The notes under the pieces were generated by a model. The model worked only from the letters and a program-made list of their open reading frames with translations. It made no database searches and had not been told where the DNA came from. 60,964 nucleotides of DNA from Azoarcus sp. (lineage in GTDB: Bacteria > Pseudomonadota > Gammaproteobacteria > Burkholderiales > Rhodocyclaceae), in the NCBI GenBank assembly GCA_031268195.1, contig JAIRXQ010000070.1, positions 1-60,964 of the forward strand. The letters run 5' to 3'. Shown piece after piece: positions 1 to 10,674 of the stretch. The translations under genes and the position numbers were made by a program. How positions within the stretch are numbered: the first letter of the stretch is position 1; each line of letters opens with the position of its first letter.

Positions 1-3441
<3,441 letters not shown>

Positions 3442-3472
3442 TGACGGTTTGAAGCGTCGTTCGATGCAAAAG

Positions 3473-3503
3473 AATGGGCCGGCGCACGCTGGCCCATTTT
3501 TTT
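3473..3503 (+). terminator. Rho-independent terminator after rpoC
   Basis: An 8-bp stem, AATGGGCC / GGCCCATT, with a 10-nt loop is followed directly by a run of T. It lies about 30 bp behind the rpoC stop and marks the end of the rpoB-rpoC transcription unit. Confidence 0.9.
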
Positions 3504-3655
3504 GGCCGCAGGTTGCACGCACCTTGAACCTGCGCTCCGTGTATCAGCGATGGACTCGTCTGGTCTTTCTCTCATCCTGGAAAGGCCGGATAATGCTTGT
3601 TACATATTCATGGAAACCCATGATTCCGCCTTGCCCTGAATCGACAGGAGTTTTC

Positions 3656-3919
3656 ATGTCCCGGCTAAAATCGGCCATGACGTCGGTGTGTCGGCCCAAC
3701 TACGATTTTTCCATTCCAGCCAAACAGAAAATCTTCGCCCGCTATGTGCGGATCACCTTGCCCGGGTGGAAAACAATGTGTTCCGTTTTACCCGCACCTA
3801 TGCCGGGGATGGCGGTCAAAGCCAAGGGCTACGGCGCGACCCGCCCGCTCATCCCCGAGACTGCTGGTAACGATGCCGCCCGCGCCCAGAACCGGCGGGT
3901 GGCGCTGGTCAAACAGTAA
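3656..3919 (+). pseudogene. Decayed OmpA-family C-terminal remnant
   Basis: An 87-codon frame with a good ribosome site (AGGAG, 6 nt before ATG). Its last 35 residues read VKAKGYGATRPL ... AARAQNRRVALVKQ, the signature end of an OmpA-like peptidoglycan-binding domain: (S/A)KGxGxxxPxxxN...GRAxNRRV. The first ~50 residues show no recognisable OmpA fold: the strands with the peptidoglycan-contact Asp and Arg (GHTDxxG...LSxxRA) are missing, and there is no signal peptide. I read it as the tail of a lost OmpA-domain gene, with the upstream part deleted or frameshifted, that now carries a fortuitous or retained start. It could still be a short expressed protein. The next gene, 43 bp on, is also an envelope protein, so an ancestral two-gene unit is possible. 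Confidence 0.5.
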
Positions 3920-3962
3920 AACAGCTGCCGTTCGTCGCAACGGCACAACATGGAGGTTTCAA

Positions 3963-4448
3963 ATGAAGAACCACGCGATCCTGGCAATCGTCCTGCTTGC
4001 CGCCGCACCGTTGCTGTCTGGCGGATGCGCATCGAACCTTGGCGGCAGCGACTATTCGCGCGCCGAAGCGCGCCAGCCCATGAGCATCCGCTTTGGCACG
4101 GTCGAGAGCACGCGCCCAGTGAAGCTGGAAGGCACCAAGACCTCCATCGGCGCGGGGGCGGGCGCGGTCGCGGGCGGCATGATCGGCCACAGCCTGGGCA
4201 AGCGCGGCGTCAGTTCGGCCATCGGCACGGTGCTCGGCGCGGTCGCGGGCGGCGTGGGTGGCGCGGCGGTGGAAGAAGCCGTGACCCGCCAGAACGGTGT
4301 CGAAATCACCGTCAAGCTCGAAAATGGCGAGTATCTGGCCGTCGTGCAGGCGGATGGCGGCGAGAACTTCCAGCACGGCGAACGGGTCAGGCTGGTCGGC
4401 AGCGGTCAGGCGACGCGGGTGACGCGCGACGTTCCCGCGCAGGGCTGA
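3963..4448 (+). CDS. SlyB-like glycine-zipper outer-membrane lipoprotein
   Basis: 161 residues. A short hydrophobic signal ends at a lipobox-like LLSGGC, so the mature protein is expected to be lipidated at Cys23 and go to the outer membrane. The central part (about residues 58-105) is a glycine zipper with repeated GAxxGxxxG spacing (GAGAGAVAGGMIG ... GAVAGGVGGAA), typical of the Rick_17kDa/SlyB/Pcp family. The C-terminal ~50 residues form a beta-rich domain (VEITVKLENGEYLAVVQ). SlyB-type proteins stabilise the outer membrane, but the exact role here is unknown. The start is supported by GGAGG placed 6 nt before ATG. The OmpA-tail remnant lies just upstream; the gene downstream is convergent. 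The 246 bp after the stop contain no further gene and no clear terminator. Confidence 0.85.
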   Translation: MKNHAILAIVLLAAAPLLSGGCASNLGGSDYSRAEARQPMSIRFGTVESTRPVKLEGTKTSIGAGAGAVAGGMIGHSLGKRGVSSAIGTVLGAVAGGVGGAAVEEAVTRQNGVEITVKLENGEYLAVVQADGGENFQHGERVRLVGSGQATRVTRDVPAQG

Positions 4449-4694
4449 CCGCCGGAGGATCGGCCCATGTCCCGTGCCGCCACAGGCAAGCTGCCCGGCA
4501 AAAACGCCCGCGCGGTCAGGTGATCTGGCTTCGAGGCAGTGGCGCAAATCGATGCCTTTGGAATCGCGGCAATGCTATCTCTGCCAACGATAAAAACGTA
4601 TGGCTTGGCACAAAGGAAAACAACAAGAGCGCGTATGTGAGTCATGGCGTGGATGCATGGCCAGATGACGAGTATTCGCGCGACCTTCCCAATT

Positions 4695-6830
4695 TCACGC
4701 GTGAGCGTGGCCATAACGCGTCCGTAGTTCCCCGGCGGGCAGGGGATGGGCGTAACGGAAGCCCTGTACGATCTGGCAACCTTCTTTTTTCAGGAAAATT
4801 TCCTGATCTTCGCGTTCGACGCCTTCGGCCACCGTTTCCAGCCCGAGGCTGGTGGAGAGCGCGATCACGGCACGGGTGATGGCTTCGTCGTTGCTGTCCA
4901 GACCGATGTCGCGCACGAAGGAATAGTCGATTTTCAGGCGATGCACGGGCAGCGTTTTGAGATAGCCGAGCGAGGAATAGCCGGTGCCGAAATCGTCGAT
5001 GGCCAGTTGCACGCCCATGTGCTTGAGTCCGTTCAGGATGGCGAGCGTCTGTTCCGTTTTTTTCATCAAAATGGATTCGGTGACTTCCAACTCCAGCATG
5101 GACGGCGGCAGGGCGTTTTTTTCCAGCGCGTGCTGGACAATGCTGACCAGATCGCTGCGCTCCAGTTGCTGGGCGGACAAATTGACCGCCACACGCGGCA
5201 TCTCGAAGCCTTCTGTTTTCCATTGCGCGACCTGATCGCAGGCTTGCCGCAGCACCCATGCGCCAATGTCGCTGATGACGCCGATATCCTCGGCAATCGG
5301 AATGAAATGCGCGGGCGAGATCATGCCGCGTGCCGGGTGCTGCCAGCGCAGCAATGCTTCCACGCCCGCCAATTCGCGTGTGTTCAGGCTGATTTGCGGC
5401 TGATAGTAGAGGATGAGTTCGTTGCGTTGCAGCGCGCCGCGCAGGTCGTGTTCCAGTTCCATGCGTTCCAGGATGCATGCACCCATTTCCGCTTCGTAGA
5501 AGCGCAGGCAGTTGCGACCTTCTTCCTTGGCTTTGAACATGGCGATGTCGGCATGCTTGATGAGTACTTCGGGATCTTCTCCATCTTTCGGAAAGAGGCT
5601 GATTCCGATGCTGGCCGACAGGTAGATTTCTTGGTCTTGCAGGGGAATCGGGGCGGTAAACAGGGAAAGGACGCGCGTGGCCACCCCCGCGGCTGCCGCA
5701 GCGGTAATCGGCGGCTCCAGCAGGATGATGAATTCATCGCCGCCGATGCGCGTGAGCAGGTCGCTTTCGCGCAGCAGGCACGACATCTTGTGGGCCATGA
5801 TTTGCAGGACGATGTCTCCGATCGAATGGCCCATCGTGTCGTTGACGTTTTTGAAACGGTCGAGGTCGACGAAAAGCAGGGCCATCTGGGGGCCGTCCAT
5901 GTCGGCATCTTCCGGCAGCGCGTCCGGCGCGTCCTGGCGCACGGCGGTATACCGGGCCCGTTTCAGGCTGTGTTCGAGCCGTTCCAGCAGCAGCGCGCGG
6001 TTGGGCAGTTGGGTCAGCGGATCGTGATAGGCAAGGAAGTTGAGGCTGGCCTGCTGCGCCTTGCGTTGGGAAATGTCGCGCACGATGCCCCAAAAGCCAT
6101 CGTAATTGCCCTCGGTATTTTTATTGATATAGAGTTGTAATTCTATCGGAAATATGGAGCCGTCTTTACGGATTTGCTCTTTTTCATATATATCGGAATA
6201 GCCTCGGAGCATCAACTGAGTCTGTTCTACGTGAGTATCGACATTGCACCAAAGGGGAGGCGTAAAATCACGTGGAGTCAGGCACAGTATTTCTTCTTCG
6301 CTATAGCCGAGCATTTCCCGGAAAGCGCGGTTGCATTCCAGTACGCGACGATCCTTGCCGATCCGCGCATAGCCGTCCTTTATGTTGTCGTATAATTGCT
6401 GAAGCCTGTCGCGGCTGAGGCGGGCTTCTTTTTCGGCGGCGATTTGTTCGTGGATGTCGATGAATACGATGATGATATGGGTTTCGTCCATATTAGACAT
6501 GGTCGACGCGGACGCGCGGCATTGCTGGTGAATGCCGGTGCTGCTGACCATGTCGAGGACGATGGAAGATACCTGGCCTTGATTGCGGAGCTGACGCACG
6601 AAAGCATCGCGTTCCTCGGGGACATCCCAAAAGCCGGTTTCGATAACCGTTTTCCCCAGCAAATCTTCCCGTTTCCAGCCAAATACGGCGCCGAACGCTT
6701 CGTTGACTTCCACCAGGCGTCCGTCTGCGAGTTTTATGATGACGACTGGCACCGGGAAGGCGCGAAAGAACGCACGGCACCGCTCCGAGAACGAGTCGTC
6801 ATTTTCGGAGACACTGGTATCGGATGGCAT
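4695..6830 (-). CDS. PAS-PAS-GGDEF-EAL cyclic-di-GMP turnover protein
   Basis: 711 residues, no signal peptide or membrane segment, so presumably cytoplasmic. Domains in order: PAS 1 (about 15-135), PAS 2 with a PAC segment (about 145-265), GGDEF (about 275-440) and EAL (about 455-700). The diguanylate cyclase signature RIGGDEF is intact. RESD, five residues before GGDEF, fits the RxxD inhibitory site. The phosphodiesterase domain keeps GVEALLRW (EAL), DDFGTGYSSL, a KIDYSFV segment (usually KIDxxFV) and AEGVE, so both activities are possible. Substrates would be GTP and c-di-GMP; the PAS domains would sense an unknown ligand or redox state. The start is supported by GGGAG 7 nt upstream. The gene is monocistronic and divergent from midA. 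Confidence 0.95.
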   Translation of the reverse strand: MPSDTSVSENDDSFSERCRAFFRAFPVPVVIIKLADGRLVEVNEAFGAVFGWKREDLLGKTVIETGFWDVPEERDAFVRQLRNQGQVSSIVLDMVSSTGIHQQCRASASTMSNMDETHIIIVFIDIHEQIAAEKEARLSRDRLQQLYDNIKDGYARIGKDRRVLECNRAFREMLGYSEEEILCLTPRDFTPPLWCNVDTHVEQTQLMLRGYSDIYEKEQIRKDGSIFPIELQLYINKNTEGNYDGFWGIVRDISQRKAQQASLNFLAYHDPLTQLPNRALLLERLEHSLKRARYTAVRQDAPDALPEDADMDGPQMALLFVDLDRFKNVNDTMGHSIGDIVLQIMAHKMSCLLRESDLLTRIGGDEFIILLEPPITAAAAAGVATRVLSLFTAPIPLQDQEIYLSASIGISLFPKDGEDPEVLIKHADIAMFKAKEEGRNCLRFYEAEMGACILERMELEHDLRGALQRNELILYYQPQISLNTRELAGVEALLRWQHPARGMISPAHFIPIAEDIGVISDIGAWVLRQACDQVAQWKTEGFEMPRVAVNLSAQQLERSDLVSIVQHALEKNALPPSMLELEVTESILMKKTEQTLAILNGLKHMGVQLAIDDFGTGYSSLGYLKTLPVHRLKIDYSFVRDIGLDSNDEAITRAVIALSTSLGLETVAEGVEREDQEIFLKKEGCQIVQGFRYAHPLPAGELRTRYGHAHA

Positions 6831-6963
6831 GAAGTTCTCCCTTTACGACTACAGATTTATTGCAGAATGATGCGTATGCCGGCGTCTCGCCAGCTTATCG
6901 GCGGGGGGAGGCGCCGACCATGCAGAACGCCACGCTTCCAGGGCAAAAGAAAAAGTGCACGGC

Positions 6964-6969
6964 TATAAT
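6964..6969 (+). promoter_or_regulatory. Possible -10 element for midA
   Basis: A perfect TATAAT lies 65 bp before the midA start. No convincing -35 hexamer is seen at 16-18 bp. A start from here would give a leader of about 60 nt that contains the DnaA-box-like repeats. Confidence 0.35.
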
Positions 6970-6988
6970 GCCAATAATTTACTTGCGG

Positions 6989-7030
6989 TTTTCCACAACA
7001 AATGAGTTGTCCACGGATGGGTTTTCCACA
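6989..7030 (+). repeat. Cluster of three DnaA-box-like 9-mers
   Basis: TTTTCCACA at 6989-6997 and again at 7022-7030 both match the relaxed DnaA box TTWTNCACA. TTGTCCACG at 7007-7015 is a near match. All three are in the same orientation within 42 bp, immediately before the midA start codon. No dnaA, dnaN or AT-rich unwinding region is nearby, so this is not proposed as oriC. It could be a DnaA-controlled leader or a coincidental repeat. Confidence 0.45.
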
Positions 7031-7034
7031 ATAA

Positions 7035-8210
7035 ATGTCTGAATTGCCCAGTCCCGACGAACGCGCGCTTGCGCAAAGCGAGCGCTTGGTGGCGCTCATC
7101 GCGGCCGAAATCGCGGCCGCGGGCGGTTGGGTTCCTTTTTACCGCTATATGGAACTCGCGCTTTATGCGCCGGGGCTCGGCTACTACACGGGCGGGTTGC
7201 ACAAATTCGGAGAGGGGGGCGATTTCGTCACCGCCCCGGAGCTGACGCCGCTGTTCGGGCAGGCGCTGGCGGTGCAGGCGGCGGCGTTCATGCGCGCGAG
7301 TGAGCCGGAAGTGATCGAAGTCGGCGCGGGCAGCGGCCTGCTCGCCGTGGATTTGCTGCTCGAACTCGAACGCCTGGGATGCGCGCCCGAACGATACGGC
7401 ATCCTTGAACTGTCGGCGGAACTGCGGGCGCGCCAGCGCGAAACCTTGCTGGAACGCGTCCCCGCGCTGGCCGCGCGTGTGCATTGGCTCAATGTTTTGC
7501 CGGAGGCGTTTTCCGGCGTCGTGCTCGCAAACGAGGTGCTCGACGCCATGCCCGCGCATGTGCTGGCGGTGCGCGACGGGGCAATCTTCGAGCGCGGCGT
7601 TGCTGTGGCGGAAGCGGGCGCGGCGCCCCCGTTCGTCTGGGCGGATCGCCCGGCGCGGCGCGCACTGCTGGCGGCCGCGCAACGCCTGCCTTTGCCAGCG
7701 CAGGCGGCGGGTGGTGAATACCACACCGAAATCAATCTCGCGGCGGCGGCATGGGTCGGTGAGTGGGGCAGGCGCCTGACGCGAGGGGCGTTGCTGCTGC
7801 TCGATTACGGCTATCCGCGCGCTGAGTTCTACTTGCCGATGCGTTCGCGCGGCACCCTGATGTGCCACTACCGCCAGCATGCGTACGACGATCCTTTCCT
7901 GTGGACGGGGTTGGCCGACATCACCGCGTCGGTGGATTTCACCGCGATGGCTGAAGCTGCGTTCGAGGCCGGGCTGGACGTGCTCGGCTATGCAAGCCAG
8001 GGGCGCTTTCTGTTGAATTGCGGCATTCTCGATCGGCTCGCCCGTCGCGGGTCGCGTGACAGCGCGGACTACCTGCGCGCGGCGCACGCGGTGGAGCGGC
8101 TCACCTCACCGCGCGAGATGGGTGAGTCCTTCAAAGTGCTGGCGCTTGGCAAGGGCGTCGATGCGCACTTGCCGGGCTTTGCCAGCGGCGACCGCACGCA
8201 TACGCTCTAG
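7035..8210 (+). CDS. MidA/NDUFAF7-family SAM-dependent methyltransferase
   Basis: 391 residues, cytoplasmic. Matches the MidA (DUF185) family: an N-terminal FYRYMELALYAPGLGYY segment followed by the GDFVTAPELTPLFGQ motif, then the SAM-binding loop EVGAGSGLLAVDLL (about residues 95-108) and the LANEVLDAMP segment after strand 4. The mitochondrial homologue NDUFAF7 methylates an arginine of the complex I subunit NDUFS2; the bacterial substrate is not firmly known, and complex I is the natural guess. There is no strong Shine-Dalgarno sequence before ATG. The gene stands alone, divergent from the GGDEF-EAL gene and convergent with the operon that follows. Confidence 0.9.
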   Translation: MSELPSPDERALAQSERLVALIAAEIAAAGGWVPFYRYMELALYAPGLGYYTGGLHKFGEGGDFVTAPELTPLFGQALAVQAAAFMRASEPEVIEVGAGSGLLAVDLLLELERLGCAPERYGILELSAELRARQRETLLERVPALAARVHWLNVLPEAFSGVVLANEVLDAMPAHVLAVRDGAIFERGVAVAEAGAAPPFVWADRPARRALLAAAQRLPLPAQAAGGEYHTEINLAAAAWVGEWGRRLTRGALLLLDYGYPRAEFYLPMRSRGTLMCHYRQHAYDDPFLWTGLADITASVDFTAMAEAAFEAGLDVLGYASQGRFLLNCGILDRLARRGSRDSADYLRAAHAVERLTSPREMGESFKVLALGKGVDAHLPGFASGDRTHTL

Positions 8211-8233
8211 GGCTGGTGCGCTCGCAGGAATAG

Positions 8234-8266
8234 AAAAGCCCGGCCTTGGGGTTGCCCCCAGGCCGG
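8234..8266 (-). terminator. Terminator of the leftward 63-codon gene
   Basis: Hairpin CCGGCC ... GGCCGG extended by TGGGG/CCCCA with one bulged base and a 4-nt loop. Read leftward it runs into CTTTTCTATT. It lies between the convergent midA and the 63-codon gene and may stop transcription from both sides. Confidence 0.75.
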
Positions 8267-8278
8267 TAAGCCTTGGAT

Positions 8279-8470
8279 TCAGGCATCGAACGCTGCGAGA
8301 AACGCGTCGATATCCAAGGGAGGCGGTGGGCAAACCGCCTTGGGAGGGAGACTGACAATCTGAAGTTGGGGTTGGAGGTGCATCGGCGGCATCATCGGCC
8401 GCTCGCCGACTTCGATCATCACGGGCGCGTGGATGATTTCTCCGTCTTCCATGCTCATGACAATCAACAT
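8279..8470 (-). CDS. Small Met/Pro-rich protein of unknown function
   Basis: 63 residues. Coding is supported by an ideal ribosome site (GGAGG, 6 nt before ATG) and by a terminator hairpin starting just after the stop. The sequence is rich in Met (8) and Pro, with a run of four prolines (CPPPPLDIDAF), one Cys, and an acidic/aromatic end (DIDAFLAAFDA). No signal peptide, membrane helix or known domain is visible. It is the last gene of a leftward group slt-cca-hydrolase, separated from the hydrolase by 113 bp that hold a perfect 9-bp hairpin, so it may have its own promoter. No function is proposed; a small regulator, a partner of a larger protein and a peptide precursor are all possible. Confidence 0.65.
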   Translation of the reverse strand: MLIVMSMEDGEIIHAPVMIEVGERPMMPPMHLQPQLQIVSLPPKAVCPPPPLDIDAFLAAFDA

Positions 8471-8539
8471 GATTGGCCTCCGTCATATCTGTCTGGACTC
8501 TTGTCAAGACCTATTACGGACAGGGACGGGCAGGCTTGA

Positions 8540-8563
8540 GCGCGGCGCGATGGTGCGCCGCGC
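8540..8563 (-). repeat. Perfect 9-bp hairpin between hydrolase and small gene
   Basis: GCGCGGCGC / GCGCCGCGC with a 6-nt loop, just downstream of the hydrolase stop on the leftward strand. No T run follows, so it is either a Rho-assisted terminator or an mRNA-stabilising structure. Confidence 0.6.
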
Positions 8564-8583
8564 AATCCGTCACGGAGGCGTAA

Positions 8584-9399
8584 TTACAGGCTCTGCGCGC
8601 TCAGCCATTCGTCGATGCGGCGGGCGGCTTTTTCCCAATCGCGCTCAAGCATCATGCCGTGGCCCATGTGCGGGAAAATTTCTGCTTTCGTGCCGTAGGT
8701 GCTGGCGGTCGTCTCGACCTGTCCGGGCGTGATGAGGCGATCGAACGCGGCGCCGAGCACCAGCATCGGGGCGCGATAGACGCGGGCGGGATGAGGCAGG
8801 TTGTAGAGCGTCATGTCCCAGAGGGCGCGGTGCGATTCCGATTGCGACTGCTGCCAGTATTCCTGGAGTTTTTCGGGGGATACCGGCTGATGGAAAAGCG
8901 CTTCGCGCAGGCTATCCACGCTCGGTTCGCCTCCGCCCAGAATGCGATTGAGGTCGAACAGCAGGTGCGGGCAGGAAAAAAGCATGCCGAGCGCCGAACT
9001 CGCCAGGCCCTGCGGCGGCACGGAGGACATCAGCACCACGGCGGGCGCGGTGGCTTGTTCGAGATATTTCTGTACCACCAGCCCGCCCATGGAGTGCCCG
9101 ATCAGGATGGGCGGCGAGGGGAGGGATGCGGCGACTTCGGCTACGTCGCTGACGTATTGATCCAGCGACACGTTGTCGAGGTCGATGCGGCCCCGGCTGC
9201 CGCCGTGCCCGGTGAGCGAGAGCGCGTGCGAGGCCCAGCCGCGCGCGGCGAACCAGGGCAGGAAATGCTCTTTCCAGCACCAGCCGCCGACGTATGCACC
9301 GTGAACGAACAGGAGCGGTGTGCGGTGTGCGTCAGGGGCGGCGGGGAGGAAATCGAAGGTTTCGAGGGAGTTGGAGGAAGCAGCGGTTGCGGTTTTCAT
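8584..9399 (-). CDS. Alpha/beta-fold hydrolase
   Basis: 271 residues, no signal peptide. Classic alpha/beta hydrolase features: an oxyanion-hole segment LLFVHGAYVGG, the nucleophile elbow GHSMGG (Ser about residue 106), an acid in GAAFDRLITP and the catalytic His in HMGHGMM. It resembles lipase/esterase-like hydrolases, and the substrate cannot be told from sequence. ATG overlaps the stop of cca as ATGA, which implies translational coupling and fixes the start here rather than at an upstream codon inside cca. It is third in the leftward operon slt-cca-hydrolase. Confidence 0.9.
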   Translation of the reverse strand: MKTATAASSNSLETFDFLPAAPDAHRTPLLFVHGAYVGGWCWKEHFLPWFAARGWASHALSLTGHGGSRGRIDLDNVSLDQYVSDVAEVAASLPSPPILIGHSMGGLVVQKYLEQATAPAVVLMSSVPPQGLASSALGMLFSCPHLLFDLNRILGGGEPSVDSLREALFHQPVSPEKLQEYWQQSQSESHRALWDMTLYNLPHPARVYRAPMLVLGAAFDRLITPGQVETTASTYGTKAEIFPHMGHGMMLERDWEKAARRIDEWLSAQSL

Positions 9400-10670
9400 T
9401 GTTCTGAATTGATGTTGGAGAGAGGGGCGTTGGTTGCCGGTTTGCCGTTCGTTACGGCCTCCTTTAGATGCGCGCGCACGGCGGCGGTGCGCGCGGCATG
9501 AAGTAAGTGCGGCATTTTCGCGCGTTCCGCTGTCGCGTGCGCGAGCGCGCCTGCATCCACACTGAAAAAGGCTTCCAGCGCGCGCGCCCACGTCGCGCCG
9601 GGCGGCCAGGGGGTGGGCCAGTCGCCGCCGCGTCCGAAATAGTCACAGGCAGCGGCATCGAGCAGGGCGCGGAAGCGTTCCGGGCGACGGGCGGCGTCGC
9701 AGCGTTCCAGCACATTGACCACGGTGCCGGGGCGCATGTCGTCGATGTGGCTCAAATTGCCGTGCTCGCGCGCGAACAGTGCGGCGAAATCGCGGCAGGC
9801 GGCGGGGGCGCGCAGGCGTTCGGAAACCGCTTTCGCGAGCCATTCGCCGCGCGCTTCGTGTTGGTAGTGATGCGGCAGGATCTCTGGCGGCGTCTTGCCC
9901 TTGCCGAGGTCGTGCGTGAGGCACGCCCAGCGCACTTGCAGCTCGAATCCGGCGTGGGCGGCGTGGTCGACCACCAGCATCGTGTGCGTGCCCGCGTCGC
10001 CTTCCGGGTGGTATCGAGGCGGCTGCGGCATGGCGAACAGGCGGTCGAGCTCGGGCAGGATGACGGCCAGCGCGCCGCATTCGCGCAGCACGAGGAACAT
10101 GCGAGAGGGCCGCGTTTCCATGAGTCCGTGCGCAAGTTCCTGCCAGACACGTTCGGGCACGAGGTGATCGAGTTCGCCGCTGGCGCACATTTCCCGCATC
10201 AGGGCGAGTGTTTCCGGCGCAACGGAGAAGTCCGGCAGGCGCGCGGCAAAACGTGCCACACGTAGCACGCGCAGCGGGTCTTCGACGAAGGTGGGGCCAA
10301 TGTGCCGGAAGACCTTGGCTTCGAGATCGCGCTTGCCGCCGTGCGGGTCGATCAGCGTGCCGCTTTCCTCACGGGCGATGGCGTTGATGGTGAGATCGCG
10401 CCGTGCGAGATCGTCTTCGAGCGTGACATCGGGCGCGGCGTGGCAAATGAAGCCCGCGTAGCCGTGGCCGCTTTTTTTTTCGGTGCGGGCGAGCGCGTAT
10501 TCCTCATGTGTGTCGGGATGCAGGAAAACCGGGAAATCCCGCCCCACGGGGCGAAAACCGCGTTCGAGCATCGCCTCGAACGTCTCGCCCACCACCACCC
10601 AGTCGCGGTCGCGCACCGGCAATCCGAGCAGGGCGTCGCGGACCGCGCCACCGACGATGTAGGTGCGCAT
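9396..10670 (-). CDS. cca: Multifunctional CCA-adding enzyme / tRNA nucleotidyltransferase
   Basis: 424 residues. Adds or repairs the 3' CCA of tRNAs without a template. Class II nucleotidyltransferase head: VGGAVRDALLG, then the metal-binding pair in RDRDWVVVG, the ARTEKKSGHGY motif and the RRDLTINAI motif. A C-terminal HD domain (HTMLVVDHA ... LTHDLGKGKTP ... HEARG) corresponds to the phosphohydrolase/phosphatase part of the E. coli-type multifunctional enzyme. Length is close to E. coli (412). The coding strand carries a run of nine A within the TEKKS motif, unusual for such GC-rich DNA. It starts 4 bp after the slt stop and overlaps the hydrolase gene by 4 bp. Confidence 0.97.
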   Translation of the reverse strand: MRTYIVGGAVRDALLGLPVRDRDWVVVGETFEAMLERGFRPVGRDFPVFLHPDTHEEYALARTEKKSGHGYAGFICHAAPDVTLEDDLARRDLTINAIAREESGTLIDPHGGKRDLEAKVFRHIGPTFVEDPLRVLRVARFAARLPDFSVAPETLALMREMCASGELDHLVPERVWQELAHGLMETRPSRMFLVLRECGALAVILPELDRLFAMPQPPRYHPEGDAGTHTMLVVDHAAHAGFELQVRWACLTHDLGKGKTPPEILPHHYQHEARGEWLAKAVSERLRAPAACRDFAALFAREHGNLSHIDDMRPGTVVNVLERCDAARRPERFRALLDAAACDYFGRGGDWPTPWPPGATWARALEAFFSVDAGALAHATAERAKMPHLLHAARTAAVRAHLKEAVTNGKPATNAPLSNINSEQ

Positions 10671-10674
10671 GGGC

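Noticed and set aside
6989-7030. Chromosomal origin of replication
   Set aside because: Only three box-like motifs, no dnaA/dnaN neighbourhood and no AT-rich unwinding region.
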